This document shows, one piece after another, positions 50,969 through 62,324 of a stretch of DNA of 64,000 bases. The DNA lies in the NCBI RefSeq assembly GCF_945952435.1, contig NZ_CAMFHZ010000010.1, forward strand, positions 1 through 64,000, given 5' to 3'. Origin of the DNA: an uncultured Microbacterium sp. Lineage in GTDB: Bacteria; Actinomycetota; Actinomycetes; Actinomycetales; Microbacteriaceae. Position 1 is the first letter of the stretch; each line of letters begins with the position of its first letter. The notes under the pieces were generated by a model. That model was not told the origin of the DNA and did no database searches. It saw only the letters and a program-made list of their open reading frames with translations. Made by a program: the position numbers and the translations under genes.

Positions 50969-50991
50969 GCCGCGTTCGGCCCTGACGAAGA

Positions 50992-51013
50992 AATCCCTGC
51001 CGGAGCAGGGATT
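50992..51013 (-). terminator. Terminator between the hydrolase and tRNA-Ser(GCT)
   Basis: AATCCCTGC/GCAGGGATT, a perfect 9-bp stem with a CGGA loop. On the minus strand it lies 4 bases past the tRNA CCA end and is followed by TCTTCG. It could also end the plus-strand hydrolase transcript. Confidence 0.65.
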
Positions 51014-51019
51014 CTGTGG

Positions 51020-51108
51020 CGGAGACGGAGGGATTTGAACCCTCGGTCCCCTTGCGAGGACTCCACCTTAGCAGGGTGGTGCACTAGGCCTGACTATGCG
51101 ACGTCTCC
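51020..51108 (-). tRNA. tRNA-Ser(GCT)
   Basis: An 89-nt class II tRNA on the minus strand: acceptor GGAGACG/CGTCTCC, discriminator G, anticodon stem CCACC/GGTGG with loop CTGCTAA (anticodon GCT), long variable arm, T-arm GAGGGTTCAAATCCCTC. CCA is encoded at 51017-51019. Confidence 0.95.
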
Positions 51109-51219
51109 AGATGTCCGGCGAGCCGAACACCAGCAATCATCCTAACGGGTCCGCCCACGCTGCGCGAACCGGGGCCGTCCGCCGCGGACGCCGTGACCCC
51201 GGCCAGCGCGTGGAACGAG

Positions 51220-52491
51220 TCAGCCGCTGAACCCGTTGCCGTTCGAGCAGGTCTGCTGCGCCGCGGACTGACCGGAGACGTTGTCCGGCAGCGCGACCGA
51301 GCTCGAGGTCGGGTTCGGCGTGGGCGAGGCGGCGTCGGTCGACCCCGCCTCGGTCGATCCGTCGGCGGGGGCCCCGTCCGTCGGCGCAGGGGTCGCGGAG
51401 ACGACCGCGTCCTTGCGCTGGCCCGTGATCTGGATCGGCTGGTTCGCCTTGAGAGCCGCCCAGAGCTGGTCGGCGCTGTCGTCGTCGGGAACGACCTTGT
51501 TGGGGTTGTCGGGATCCGTGAGCACGGGGTAGTTGACGAAGTTGATCTGATCCAGCGGCACGTCCTTCATCGCGAGCGCGATCTGCACGAGCAGGGTCGG
51601 ACTCGTCAGCGTGGTGCTGGGGGTGACGTTCGACATGATCGTGTGCGCGAGCTTGAGCAGTGTGCCGGGATTGCCCAGCACCTCGCTGGAGACCATCTTG
51701 CGGGCGAGCGCGGACATGTAGACCTGCTGGTTGCTGCCTCGGCCCAGGTCGCTGCCGTCCCCCACGCCGTGGCGGGTGCGGAGGAACTGCAGCGCCCAGT
51801 AGCCCTGCAGGGTGTGCGTGCCGGCCGGGATGTTGAGACCGGTGTCGGGATCGTCGATGCCGTTCGCGACGCAGACGTCGACGCCGCCGATCGCGTCCGT
51901 GATCTTCATGACACCGCCCCAGGTGATCTTGGCGGCGAACTGGATGTCGAGCCCGGAGATCTCGTGGATCGTGCGCGCGACGCAGTTCAGCCCACCGGTC
52001 TCCAGGGTGACGTTGATCGGCTGCTTCGACATCTCGCTCGTGGGGTTCCCGCTCGCGTCCGTGCAGGAGGGGATCGGGACCATGAGGTCACGCGGGAACG
52101 TGATGACGGTGACGCGTCGCGGACTGTCGGAGATGTGCAGGAGGAGGTTCGTATCGTTGCGCTCGCCCTCGTTGCCCGGGTCGGAGCAGCGGTCCCCGAA
52201 CTCGGCGGAGAACGACGCCTCGCACTCGTCGCTGCCCACCAGCAGCATGTTCACGCCGCCCTTGATCGCGGCGATGTCCGGCGGGACGGACTCCTGCCCG
52301 TCGAGCGCGACGGCCTTCGCCGTGAACGTGTGGTTGAGGTCGTAGACGACGTATCCTGCCACGGCGAACCCCGCGACGAGGACGACGGTCGCGACGATGC
52401 CGATCATCTTCATGAGCTGCGTCCACGCGCGGGGGCGGGGCAGCTGACCATGCCCGGCGACGGGGCGTCGGGATCGGGACGTCGCGCTCAC
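51220..52491 (-). CDS. LytR-CpsA-Psr (LCP) family cell wall protein
   Basis: 423 residues. One transmembrane helix (about 29-50) anchors an external LCP domain: VNMLLVGSDE, ERNDTNLLLHI, VTVITFPRDLMVPIP, GGVDVCV and FLRTRHGVGDGSDLGRGSNQQ, with the Asp and Arg residues that bind the polyprenyl pyrophosphate. It joins anionic or other glycopolymers to peptidoglycan. A Ser/Thr/Pro-rich tail ends CSNGNGFSG. GTG start. It lies between two tRNA-Ser genes. Confidence 0.9.
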   Translation of the reverse strand: MSATSRSRRPVAGHGQLPRPRAWTQLMKMIGIVATVVLVAGFAVAGYVVYDLNHTFTAKAVALDGQESVPPDIAAIKGGVNMLLVGSDECEASFSAEFGDRCSDPGNEGERNDTNLLLHISDSPRRVTVITFPRDLMVPIPSCTDASGNPTSEMSKQPINVTLETGGLNCVARTIHEISGLDIQFAAKITWGGVMKITDAIGGVDVCVANGIDDPDTGLNIPAGTHTLQGYWALQFLRTRHGVGDGSDLGRGSNQQVYMSALARKMVSSEVLGNPGTLLKLAHTIMSNVTPSTTLTSPTLLVQIALAMKDVPLDQINFVNYPVLTDPDNPNKVVPDDDSADQLWAALKANQPIQITGQRKDAVVSATPAPTDGAPADGSTEAGSTDAASPTPNPTSSSVALPDNVSGQSAAQQTCSNGNGFSG

Positions 52492-52513
52492 ACGGTGCCT
52501 TTCACGAGATCTG

Positions 52514-52598
52514 CGGAGAGTGTGGGATTCGAACCCACGGAGTATCGCTACTCACTGGTTTTCAAGACCAGGTCCTTCGGCCGCTCGGACAACTCTCC
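52514..52598 (-). tRNA. tRNA-Ser(TGA)
   Basis: An 85-nt class II tRNA on the minus strand: acceptor GGAGAGT/ACTCTCC, discriminator G, anticodon stem CTGGT/ACCAG with loop CTTGAAA (anticodon TGA), variable arm, T-arm GTGGGTTCGAATCCCAC. CCA not encoded. Confidence 0.95.
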
Positions 52599-52750
52599 CC
52601 GGCGCGCCAGGGGGCACGCCGATCAGGCGTCGAGTCTATCCGAGAACGAGGACGCGCCCGGGCGGGCGCACTGTCATTCTGGCCGATGCGCCTGGAGAGG
52701 TCCTGAATGACCTGATCGGACGCCAGAAGCGACGTCCTGGTGCGCCGCGC

Positions 52751-53587
52751 TCAGCGCGGCAGGACGCCGGTCGCGACGCTGTCGAGCGCGATCGCCAGGC
52801 CGCCGCGTTCCACGTCCTGGGTGACCTCCCCTGCTGCGGCTTTGACCTCGTCCGGAGCCTGTCCCATCGCCACGGCGCGTCCGCCGAGCGCCTGCGACCA
52901 CGCGAACATGTTGACGTCGTTGTGCCCGTCCCCGGCGACGAGGATCCGCTCTCCGTCGGCCTCCCTCTCGTGCCGCACCCGCTCGAGCGCCGTGCCCTTG
53001 TCCACACCGCGCGGCGCGATGTCGAGCCAGGCGGTCCAGCCGATCGCGTACGACACCTCGTTGAGACCGGCCTCCTGGACGAGGCGGTGGAAGTCGTCCT
53101 CGTCGTGCCCGGGCGAGACCACGACCACGCGAGAGACCTCCTGCGCGGCGAGCTCGGCGAACGGCACCTCCCTGCCGCCGTCGAGGGTCCAATCGTCCAG
53201 CTCGGCGGTGAACAGGCGCTGACCGGAGCCGAGCTCGACCATGTACCGCGCCTCGGGCAGGTGCTCGTGCAGCAGCGCGAGCACGGCAGAGGGATCGAAC
53301 GTCTCGACCTGCCACCGCTCGTACCCCTCGGCGGCGGGGCGCTCCTCGGCACCGTCCGTGCGGCGCATCGTGACCGCGCCGTTCGAGCACACCACGAACT
53401 CGGGGCGGATCCCGAGCGCGTCGAGGAAGCGGTGCGTCGCCATCCAGCTGCGGCCCGTGGCGAGCATGACCTCATGGCCGGCGTCACGGAGCCGCGCGAC
53501 GGCGGCCGGCACGCCCGGGCTCATCGTCTCGTCCTCGAGGAGGATCGTGCCGTCGATGTCGAGGGCGATGAGCCAGGGAGCACTCAT
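52751..53587 (-). CDS. HAD-superfamily hydrolase, Cof type
   Basis: 278 residues. HAD motif I DIDGTI (nucleophile Asp about 10), motif II LATGR, motif III with Lys in RGVDKGTAL and motif [14 protein letters not shown], with a type IIB cap between. Probably a sugar-phosphate phosphatase. ATG overlaps the serS stop (ATGA), so the two are one operon. Confidence 0.88.
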   Translation of the reverse strand: MSAPWLIALDIDGTILLEDETMSPGVPAAVARLRDAGHEVMLATGRSWMATHRFLDALGIRPEFVVCSNGAVTMRRTDGAEERPAAEGYERWQVETFDPSAVLALLHEHLPEARYMVELGSGQRLFTAELDDWTLDGGREVPFAELAAQEVSRVVVVSPGHDEDDFHRLVQEAGLNEVSYAIGWTAWLDIAPRGVDKGTALERVRHEREADGERILVAGDGHNDVNMFAWSQALGGRAVAMGQAPDEVKAAAGEVTQDVERGGLAIALDSVATGVLPR

Positions 53588-54894
53588 GCCTCGGTGACCT
53601 CCGCGCCCCGCGGGCGCAGCACATCGATTCCCCCGAGATAGGGACGCAGCACCTCGGGCACGCGCACGGATCCGTCGGCCTGCTGATGCGTCTCGAGGAT
53701 CGCGACGATCCATCGGGTGGTCGCGAGGGTGCCGTTCAGCGTCGCCACGGGCTGGGTCTTGCCCTTGCCCTCGGCCGCGCCGCTCGCGGTCTCCGGGCGG
53801 AAGCGGATGTCGAGCCGGCGCGCCTGGTACGTCGTGCAGTTGGAGGTGGAGGTGAGCTCGCGGAACGCGCCCTGCGTGGGAACCCAGGCCTCGATGTCGT
53901 ACTTGCGCGCCGCGCTGGATCCGAGGTCGCCGGCCGCGACGTCGATCACCCGGTAGCTGAGCCCGAGCGCGGTGAGCATCTCCTCCTGCAGGGCGACGAG
54001 GCGCAGGTGCTCGGCCTCGGCGTCGGCGGGCTCGGTGTAGACGAACATCTCCAGCTTGTTGAACTGGTGCACCCGGATGATGCCCCGCGTGTCCTTGCCG
54101 TACGACCCTGCCTCGCGGCGATAGCAGGTCGACCAGCCGGCGTAGCGCAGCGGACCGTGCGAGAGGTCGAGGATCTCGCCCTGGTGGTATCCGGCGAGCG
54201 CGACCTCGCTCGTACCGACGAGGTAGAGGTCGTCGTCCTTGTCCAGGTGGTAGACCTCGTCGGCGTGGTTGCCGAGGAAGCCGGTGCCCTGCATGATCTC
54301 GGGACGCACGAGCGTCGGCACGATCATCGGTGTGAAGCCCGCGGCGAGCGCCTTGTCCAGCGCGAGGTTCATCAGCGCGATCTCCAGGCGGGCGCCCACA
54401 CCCTTGAGGAAGTAGAAGCGGGCGCCGGAGACCTTGGCCCCGCGCTCCATGTCGATGGCGTCGAGGAGCTCGCCGATCTCGAGGTGATCGCGCGGCGTGA
54501 AGTCGAAGGTCGGCGCCTCCCCGACCCGGCGCAGTTCGACGAAGTCCTCCTCGCCGCCGGCGGGGACGCCCTCGATCACGACGTTCTCGATGCGCGACAA
54601 CGCGTCGGACGCGACGTCGGCGGCGTCCTTGGCGGCGAGCTCGGCCTGCTTCACACGCTCGGAGAGGTCCTTGACCTGCGCGACGAGCGCAGCCTTCTCC
54701 TCCTTGGGCGCGGCGGCGACCTTCTTCCCGAAGGCGTTCTGCTCGGCACGCAGCTCCTCGAACGCGCTCAGTGCCGTGCGACGCGATCGGTCGGCCTCGA
54801 TCGCCGCATCGACGGTCTCTGGCGCGTTCCCGCGCGCGATCTGGGACTGGCGGACGAGCTCCGGCTCGTCGCGGAGGAGGGCGAGGTCGATCAC
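53584..54894 (-). CDS. serS: Seryl-tRNA synthetase
   Basis: 436 residues. The N-terminal coiled-coil arm (about 25-110) grips the long variable arm of tRNA-Ser. Class II motif 2 ([20 protein letters not shown]) and motif 3 (near the C terminus, [15 protein letters not shown]) are present. GTG start with TAGACT exactly six bases upstream (leaderless). Two tRNA-Ser genes lie within 4 kb downstream. Confidence 0.95.
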   Translation of the reverse strand: MIDLALLRDEPELVRQSQIARGNAPETVDAAIEADRSRRTALSAFEELRAEQNAFGKKVAAAPKEEKAALVAQVKDLSERVKQAELAAKDAADVASDALSRIENVVIEGVPAGGEEDFVELRRVGEAPTFDFTPRDHLEIGELLDAIDMERGAKVSGARFYFLKGVGARLEIALMNLALDKALAAGFTPMIVPTLVRPEIMQGTGFLGNHADEVYHLDKDDDLYLVGTSEVALAGYHQGEILDLSHGPLRYAGWSTCYRREAGSYGKDTRGIIRVHQFNKLEMFVYTEPADAEAEHLRLVALQEEMLTALGLSYRVIDVAAGDLGSSAARKYDIEAWVPTQGAFRELTSTSNCTTYQARRLDIRFRPETASGAAEGKGKTQPVATLNGTLATTRWIVAILETHQQADGSVRVPEVLRPYLGGIDVLRPRGAEVTEA

Positions 54895-54954
54895 CCGTCA
54901 AGTCTAGTCAGCCGTGGCGCGCCGTCCTCCGGGAGCACGGCCTAGGCTGGGCGC

Positions 54955-55950
54955 ATGTCAGACGCCGACGCCCGCCCCCGCGCCGCGCTCATCGTCAATC
55001 CGATCAAGGCGGACGCCCCGCGGCTCATCGGCCTGCTGCGCGCGCACTCGGCGACGGCCGGGTGGCAGGAGCCGCGGATCATCGAGACGACGGTCGAGGA
55101 TCCCGGGCAGGAGGCGACCCGCGCGGCTCTGGACGAGGAGCCGGCCGCGGTTCTCGTCGCCGGCGGGGACGGCACGGTCCGCGCCGTGTCGGAGGCCATG
55201 GCCGGATCCGGCGTGCCGCTCGCGATCGTGCCGAGCGGAACGGGGAACCTCCTCGCCCGCAACCTGGGTCTCGCCCTGGACGATCAGACCGCGGCACTCG
55301 ATGCCGCACTCGGCGGCGCGCGGCAGCCCGTCGACATCGGCTGGGCCACGCTGACCCGTCCGGACGGATCCACGGAGGAGCACGGGTTCGTCGTCCTCGC
55401 CGGGATCGGGCTCGACGCGCACATGATCGCGAACACGCGTCCCGGGTTGAAGAAGTCGGTCGGCTGGGTCGCGTACGTCGACGGGGCCGCGCGGTCCCTC
55501 CCCGGCGCCAAGCCCTTTCGCATCCTCTACGCCGTCGATGACGAGCGCGTACACTCCGTGCGCGTGCACAGCATGCTCTTCGCGAACTGCGGGGCCCTGC
55601 CCGCCGGCATCTCCCTGATCCCGGACGCGTCGATCACCGACGGCGCTCTCGACGTCGCGGTGATCCCGGCGCGCGGCCCGTTCGGCTGGCTCGCGGTGTG
55701 GCGGACGGTCTGGTGGCAGAACTCCGTGCTCCGCCGCACGCGCGCAGGGCGCCGGGCGATCGAGCTCGCCGGGACCAGCCGCTCGGTGCGGTACCTGCGC
55801 GGCCAGGACGCGGAGGCGGCCACGCCCGATCCGGTGCCGGTCGAGCTCGACGGTGACGAATTCGGCGAGGCCGTGCGGATCCGCTGCCGGATCGACGCCG
55901 GGGCCCTGCTGATCGCGGTCCCCGAGGGGCATGTGATCAGTCCCGCCTGA
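54955..55950 (+). CDS. Diacylglycerol kinase-type lipid kinase
   Basis: 331 residues. The catalytic domain has VNPIKAD at the start, VAGGDGTVRAV (GGDGT nucleotide motif, about 64-68) and PSGTGNLLARNL. The C-terminal beta domain follows. Related to DagK/YegS lipid kinases that recycle diacylglycerol at the membrane. TAGGCT is six bases before ATG, back to back with the serS promoter. Confidence 0.85.
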   Translation: MSDADARPRAALIVNPIKADAPRLIGLLRAHSATAGWQEPRIIETTVEDPGQEATRAALDEEPAAVLVAGGDGTVRAVSEAMAGSGVPLAIVPSGTGNLLARNLGLALDDQTAALDAALGGARQPVDIGWATLTRPDGSTEEHGFVVLAGIGLDAHMIANTRPGLKKSVGWVAYVDGAARSLPGAKPFRILYAVDDERVHSVRVHSMLFANCGALPAGISLIPDASITDGALDVAVIPARGPFGWLAVWRTVWWQNSVLRRTRAGRRAIELAGTSRSVRYLRGQDAEAATPDPVPVELDGDEFGEAVRIRCRIDAGALLIAVPEGHVISPA

Positions 55951-55962
55951 CCCTCCGCGGTT

Positions 55963-55979
55963 CCCCGGGTTCTTCGGGG
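55963..55979. terminator. Short hairpin between convergent genes
   Basis: CCCCG/CGGGG with a 7-base loop in the 35-bp gap between the lipid kinase and the convergent lipoprotein gene. The stem is short and lacks a T-run. Confidence 0.35.
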
Positions 55980-55985
55980 CGTGGA

Positions 55986-56717
55986 TCAGCCGGCGACTGC
56001 GACGGTGCCGTCCAGACCGTCGCCCTTCAGCGTGAGCGTGAAGCCCGTGGGATCCTGCGGCGCGGTCACCTCGAGGACGGTCAGCCGCGGCGCGAGGTCA
56101 CGCGTGCAGGCCCTCGTGGTGTCGGTGACGAACGACACGGTGGCGCCGCCGTCCTTCTCCGCGACGTCCTGGACCACCGGCGGACAGGAGGAAGAACCCC
56201 AGGTCAACAGCACGATCCCGTCCGATGCGAACCACCCGGCGCTCGGCATCATGTCCTCTGCGCCGCCGGAGGCGGAGCTCGTCCGCCCCGGCAGCGGGAC
56301 CCGGCCCGAGAACTGATCGCCCTGGAAGGAGAGCGTGACGTCCCTCGTCGTCTCCACGCCGTCCGGGACGGCCACGTAGGTCGCGCGGGGGGCGAAGTCG
56401 GCGGTGCACGCCGTGTCCGCCGGCGGACCGGCGAGGGCGACCGTGACGGTCTGTCCCTCCGCCGTGACGTCGGCCGCCTTCGGGGTGCACGCGGTCGACG
56501 AAGAGCCCCAGGTGACGAGGGCGATCGCACGTCCACCGTCGAGCCAGGCGGCGGCCGGATCCGTCGAGGGCGCCTCCGAGGGGTCCGTGCTCGATCCGCC
56601 GCTGGCCTCCGCGGAGGGGATCGGCGCGGAGGTGGGCTCGAGCTCTGCGCAGCCCGCAAGGGCCACGACGAGGGATGCGGCGAGCGCGGCGACACCCAAG
56701 GTCGAACGGATCCTCAT
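55986..56717 (-). CDS. Lipoprotein with two tandem copies of one domain
   Basis: 243 residues. Lipobox LAGC and a Ser/Pro/Thr linker are followed by two ~80-residue copies: both begin with W then a WGSSS-Cys-P motif, have a late Cys before DxAPR, and end with G(L/Q)xG(R/T)V. Two Cys per copy suggest disulfides outside the cell. Family not recognised. TAGCAT lies six bases before ATG. Confidence 0.7.
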   Translation of the reverse strand: MRIRSTLGVAALAASLVVALAGCAELEPTSAPIPSAEASGGSSTDPSEAPSTDPAAAWLDGGRAIALVTWGSSSTACTPKAADVTAEGQTVTVALAGPPADTACTADFAPRATYVAVPDGVETTRDVTLSFQGDQFSGRVPLPGRTSSASGGAEDMMPSAGWFASDGIVLLTWGSSSCPPVVQDVAEKDGGATVSFVTDTTRACTRDLAPRLTVLEVTAPQDPTGFTLTLKGDGLDGTVAVAG

Positions 56718-56801
56718 GCGGGCATGCTATCCGGTCGGACGTGCCCGCCGACAGGCCGGAGCCGCACCGCAGGGCGACGGGTGCGGGGACGCGCGGGTGC
56801 G

Positions 56802-58262
56802 CTACTGCAGGGCGGAGGTGAGACGTGCCAGGTTGTCGAGCACCGTGGAGCGCAGCGGCTGCTGCATCCACTCGTCGAGGGTGAGTTCCCGACTCAGGCG
56901 TCGGTACTGGTCCTCGACCTCGCGCATCTCCTGCACGAACTCCTCGCCGCGTACCAGCATCGAAATCTCGAGGTTCAGACCGAAAGAGCGCATGTCCATG
57001 TTGCTCGACCCGATCACGGCGACGTCGTCGTCGATCGTGAGGCTCTTGGTGTGCAGGATGTACGGCTTGCGGTACATCCAGATCTTGACCCCGGCCCGCA
57101 GCAGCGCCTCGTAGTAACTGCGCTGCGCGTGATACACCATGGCCTGATCGCCCTCCTCGGAGACGAACAGCTCCACCTGCAGACCACGGTCGCAGGCCGT
57201 CGAGACCGCCAGCAGCAGCGCCTCGTCCGGCACGAAGTAGGGGCTGACGATCATGATCTTCTCGCGCGCGCCGTAGAGCAGCCCCAGGAACAGACGCAGG
57301 TTGTTCTCCGCCTCGAACCCCGGGCCGGAGGGCACGATTTGACAGTCGAGGTCGCCGGTCCCCTGCTCGACGGGGGCGAACGCCATGGATTCCGGAACCG
57401 CGTCGGTCTCGCTGTACCAGTCGGAGAGGAACACGGCGTTGACCGTCGCCACGACAGGACCGTCGACGCGCACCATGAGGTCGACCCAGTGCAGGCCGCG
57501 CTTGATGTTCTTCGGCAGGTTGTAGGTCGAGTCCGTGACGTTCTGCGAGCCGAGGAAGGCGACCTCGTTGTCGACCACGAGCAGTTTGCGGTGGTTGCGC
57601 AGATCGGGACGCTGCGTGCGCCCCCGCAGCGGCTGCACCGGCAGCATGAGATGCCAGTCCGCGCCCATCGCGTCCAGGCGGGCGATGGTGCGGCGGTAAC
57701 GCGGCTTCCAGCGGTTGGCCCAGTGGTCCAGGAGCACGCGCACGGGAACGCCGCGGGCGGCGACCTCCTCGAGCGCGCGGAAGAAGTTGTCGGTCGAGGG
57801 GTCGGACTGCAGGATGTAGAACTCGACATGCACGAACCTGGTCGCGGTGCGGATCGCGTCCGCCATCGCGTCGAGGGAGGCCTGGTAGTCGGAGATGAGG
57901 TGCGCGCCGTTGTCCCCGAGGAGCGGCAGCGCACCGAGGCGCTGATTCATGCGCACGAGGGATGCGAGCCACTCCGGCATGTCGGGACGGGCGCCGCCGA
58001 GGTGCATGTCCTGCGTGATCTCGGCGATCGTCTGGTTGATGAGATCCTGCTTCTTGCGCCGGGCACGCGGGAGCCTCGGATTTCCGATGAGCAGGAACAG
58101 CAGCACGCCGATGTAGGGGATGAAGTAGATCGCGAGCAGCCAGGCGGTCGCGGCCGTGGGCCGTCGGTTGCGCGGCACGACGATGATCGCGAGAACACGG
58201 ATGATCAGGTCGATCACCACGCCGATCGCGATGATCCACCACGGCCATGCGATGTTCGGCAT
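56802..58262 (-). CDS. cls: Cardiolipin synthase, phospholipase D type
   Basis: 486 residues. Two N-terminal helices (PNIAWPWWIIAIGVVIDLII, and a second near 40-60) anchor two PLD domains with HKD motifs: NHRKLLVVDNEVAFLGSQN and HTKSLTIDDDVAVIGSSN. Makes cardiolipin from phosphatidylglycerol at the membrane. ATG 58262 has GGGAG seven bases before it. Confidence 0.92.
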   Translation of the reverse strand: MPNIAWPWWIIAIGVVIDLIIRVLAIIVVPRNRRPTAATAWLLAIYFIPYIGVLLFLLIGNPRLPRARRKKQDLINQTIAEITQDMHLGGARPDMPEWLASLVRMNQRLGALPLLGDNGAHLISDYQASLDAMADAIRTATRFVHVEFYILQSDPSTDNFFRALEEVAARGVPVRVLLDHWANRWKPRYRRTIARLDAMGADWHLMLPVQPLRGRTQRPDLRNHRKLLVVDNEVAFLGSQNVTDSTYNLPKNIKRGLHWVDLMVRVDGPVVATVNAVFLSDWYSETDAVPESMAFAPVEQGTGDLDCQIVPSGPGFEAENNLRLFLGLLYGAREKIMIVSPYFVPDEALLLAVSTACDRGLQVELFVSEEGDQAMVYHAQRSYYEALLRAGVKIWMYRKPYILHTKSLTIDDDVAVIGSSNMDMRSFGLNLEISMLVRGEEFVQEMREVEDQYRRLSRELTLDEWMQQPLRSTVLDNLARLTSALQ

Positions 58263-58417
58263 GCAGGCGCTCCCGGCAGGTCTCCCCCGCCGATCGGCGG
58301 TGTGAACCACAGTAGCGGGTGCCTGGGACAAGGCCCCGTCACGGCACGGCGGCGCCAAAAGAAGTGCTGATCAGAGGCCTATCCAGAGCGTGGATCCGCA
58401 CGGGCGCGCCCGCTGGC

Positions 58418-58591
58418 TCAGGAGCGGGGCGGGAGGCCCCGCGCGGCGCGCTCCTCGGCCTCGATGCGCGCATGGGTGCGGCGTTCGGTGCGGTCGAAGC
58501 GGAGGATGCCGCGGAGCACGAACCAGAACACGATGCAGACGACGATGGTCGGGATGATCGACCACGCGGCCGCGACCCAGAAATCGTCCAT
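58418..58591 (-). CDS. 57-residue single-helix membrane protein
   Basis: Begins MDDFWVAAAWSIIPTIVVCI, a transmembrane helix to about residue 28, then a charged helical tail (RFDRTERRTHARIEAEERA). TAGGAT lies exactly six bases before ATG (leaderless). Small proteins of this shape are common and conserved in Microbacteriaceae; function unknown. Confidence 0.75.
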   Translation of the reverse strand: MDDFWVAAAWSIIPTIVVCIVFWFVLRGILRFDRTERRTHARIEAEERAARGLPPRS

Positions 58592-58726
58592 GCTCCGATC
58601 CTAGCCGCGCCCGCGGTGCACGGGCTGTGAGCCCTTCGTCCTGCACCGGGCGGAATCGACGGCAGTTGTTCCCTTGCTTCGTTCCTGACGCGATTCCTCT
58701 CCCGCCCGGCGCCTCAGAGTGGGCGC

Positions 58727-59875
58727 ATGACCACCATCGTGCATGCCGCGGGCGCCGCCGAGCTGCTCGCCGCGATCCCCGCGCTCACCGGCTTCACTCC
58801 TCGGAACTCGCTCGTCCTGCTGCCGTTCCGCGGCGCCCGCACCGCGGGGGCGATCCGCTTCGATCTGCCGCCCTCCGACGATGCCGGGGATGGACCGCCA
58901 GGACTGCTCTCGGAGTTCGCTGCGACGGCCGTCGGGCTCGTCCGGCGCGTGCCAGGGACCGACGCGCTCGCGATCGCGGTGTACGCGGATCCGGATGGCG
59001 TGATCCGCGCCGGCGCTCCGCCCCGACCGCCCCGATCCGGGCTCGTCGGCGCGGTGGAGCGCGAGGCCGAGCGGAGAGGGCTGCGGATCGTCGAGGCCCT
59101 CCATGTCGGCGGGACTTCCTGGGCCGACTACCGGGATCCGGCCTTCCGCGCACACCCGGTGCACGACCTGCCGGACACTCCCGCCGTCCCCGGCTTCGTC
59201 GGCCCCGCGCCGGATCAGCTCAGCGGGGCAGAGCTGCCGCGTGCGGGACTGGTCGAGACGGAGTCGGTCGGTCGCGCGCTGCAGGCGATCGAACGGGTGC
59301 TCGGGCCGGCGCACGCCCGCAGGGCGACGCCCGGTCCGGCACCGGTCGATCCCCGCGCGCAGGAGGTCGCGCTGCTCCTGGACGATCTGCCGTCGTTCCT
59401 GGAGGACCTGCTGGACTCTCCCGAGGCGAGCTCGCCGTTCCTGGCGGCTGCACTCGCGTGGATCCTGAATCGGCCCGCGCTGCGCGATGTCGCGCTCGTC
59501 CAGTGGGCGCGGGGGATCGATATCGGCGACGCCGCGCTCACGGCTCAACTGGCGTTCACCGGGGCCGGGATCGAGGTTCCCGCGGAGATCGGCCGCACCA
59601 TGATCGGACAGGGACCGCGGCCCGATCCGGATCGCCTGGGCGTCGCGCTCACGCTGGTGCGGCGCACGGCCTCGCTCGCGCCGTGCGATGCCCGGGGCGG
59701 GCCGCTCGCCGCCGCCGCATGGCTGTCCTGGGCGATAGGGCGTTCCACGCACGCCGCCCACTACCTCGGCCTGCTCGCAGCGATCGATCCGGATCTGTCC
59801 TTCGCGCGACTCCTGCGCTCCGTCGTCGACGGCGGGATCCTGCCCGCCTGGGCGTTCCGCGGACCGACCCCGTGA
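58727..59875 (+). CDS. DUF4192 family protein
   Basis: 382 residues. The N-terminal TPRNSLVLLPFRG and ALAIAVYAD, with the C-terminal helical repeat-like half, fit the actinobacterial DUF4192 family of unknown role. CAGAGT is six bases before ATG. Convergent with lysS. Confidence 0.8.
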   Translation: MTTIVHAAGAAELLAAIPALTGFTPRNSLVLLPFRGARTAGAIRFDLPPSDDAGDGPPGLLSEFAATAVGLVRRVPGTDALAIAVYADPDGVIRAGAPPRPPRSGLVGAVEREAERRGLRIVEALHVGGTSWADYRDPAFRAHPVHDLPDTPAVPGFVGPAPDQLSGAELPRAGLVETESVGRALQAIERVLGPAHARRATPGPAPVDPRAQEVALLLDDLPSFLEDLLDSPEASSPFLAAALAWILNRPALRDVALVQWARGIDIGDAALTAQLAFTGAGIEVPAEIGRTMIGQGPRPDPDRLGVALTLVRRTASLAPCDARGGPLAAAAWLSWAIGRSTHAAHYLGLLAAIDPDLSFARLLRSVVDGGILPAWAFRGPTP

Positions 59876-59880
59876 TCAGC

Positions 59881-61419
<1,539 letters not shown>

Positions 61420-61619
61420 GGGTGGGGGCTCCTAGCGAAAGTCGCCGCCCATTCTACCGACGCTCCCTGTCGTGCCTTCCCATTCCGCGGGAGCCGCGGG
61501 TCTCCGACCGCGGTGCGGTCTGCGGCCGGGCCCTCGCCCTGCGTCCCGCTCTCCTCCGCGGCGCAGATCGAGGACCCGCCTCTCCGCGAGAAGGTCGGCG
61601 CGGAATCCGTGCATCGTGG

Positions 61620-62324
61620 TCAGAACGCGCCGGGAGGAGCGAGCGGGTCCGGTGGCGACACCTCGCGCAGCGCGCGGTCGAACGTCGACGACACGAGGGC
61701 GGAGAGATACCCGCCCGGGTTCTCGACCCCGATGCCGCGAAGGATTCCCGTGGCCTGCCCCACGATGGAGCGGGCGAACTCCGAAGCGGTGGAGATCGCC
61801 TCGGCGTACGCCGCACGATCCTCCTCCGCGATCACGACCGGTTCGCAGCCGAGCTCGACGGCGAGCGCCTGTGCGATGGGCAGCACCATCGGAGGCGCGG
61901 TCACACCGGCGTACGCCGCCTGCAGTTGCCGAAGGTCCAGCGTCGTTCCCGTGAAGGAGATGGCCGGATGCACGGCGAGCGGAATCGCCCCCGCGCGGAC
62001 GACCGGTTCGAGCACGGCGACGCCATACGCCGGATCGGTGTGCAGCACGAGCTGCCCCGGCTGCCAGGCGCCGACCTCCGCCAGCCCTGCGACGAGGCCG
62101 GGCAGCTGGTCGTGGGGCACGGCGAGCACGACGAGCTGGCTCGTTCGCACGAGCTCGCCGGGATCCATGATCGCAAGGCCGGGCAGCACCGCGGCCGCGC
62201 GATCCGGATCGGATCCCGACGTGATGCCGACGAGTCGATGCCCGGCTCCGGCGAGCGCGGCACCGAGCACCGGACCGACGTGGCCTGCTCCGAGGATCCC
62301 GACGTCCAAGCGCCCGGCCCGCAT
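61620..62324 (-). CDS. Rossmann-like / DUF2520 domain protein
   Basis: 234 residues. The NAD(P)-binding motif is DVGILGAGHVGPVLG. A DUF2520 helical C-terminal domain contains AVHPAISFTGT. The family is related to ketopantoate-type or imine reductases with unknown substrate. GTG 62327 with GGAGG six bases before it is an alternative start. It is coupled to the PH-domain gene (stop and start overlap by one base). Confidence 0.8.
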   Translation of the reverse strand: MRAGRLDVGILGAGHVGPVLGAALAGAGHRLVGITSGSDPDRAAAVLPGLAIMDPGELVRTSQLVVLAVPHDQLPGLVAGLAEVGAWQPGQLVLHTDPAYGVAVLEPVVRAGAIPLAVHPAISFTGTTLDLRQLQAAYAGVTAPPMVLPIAQALAVELGCEPVVIAEEDRAAYAEAISTASEFARSIVGQATGILRGIGVENPGGYLSALVSSTFDRALREVSPPDPLAPPGAF

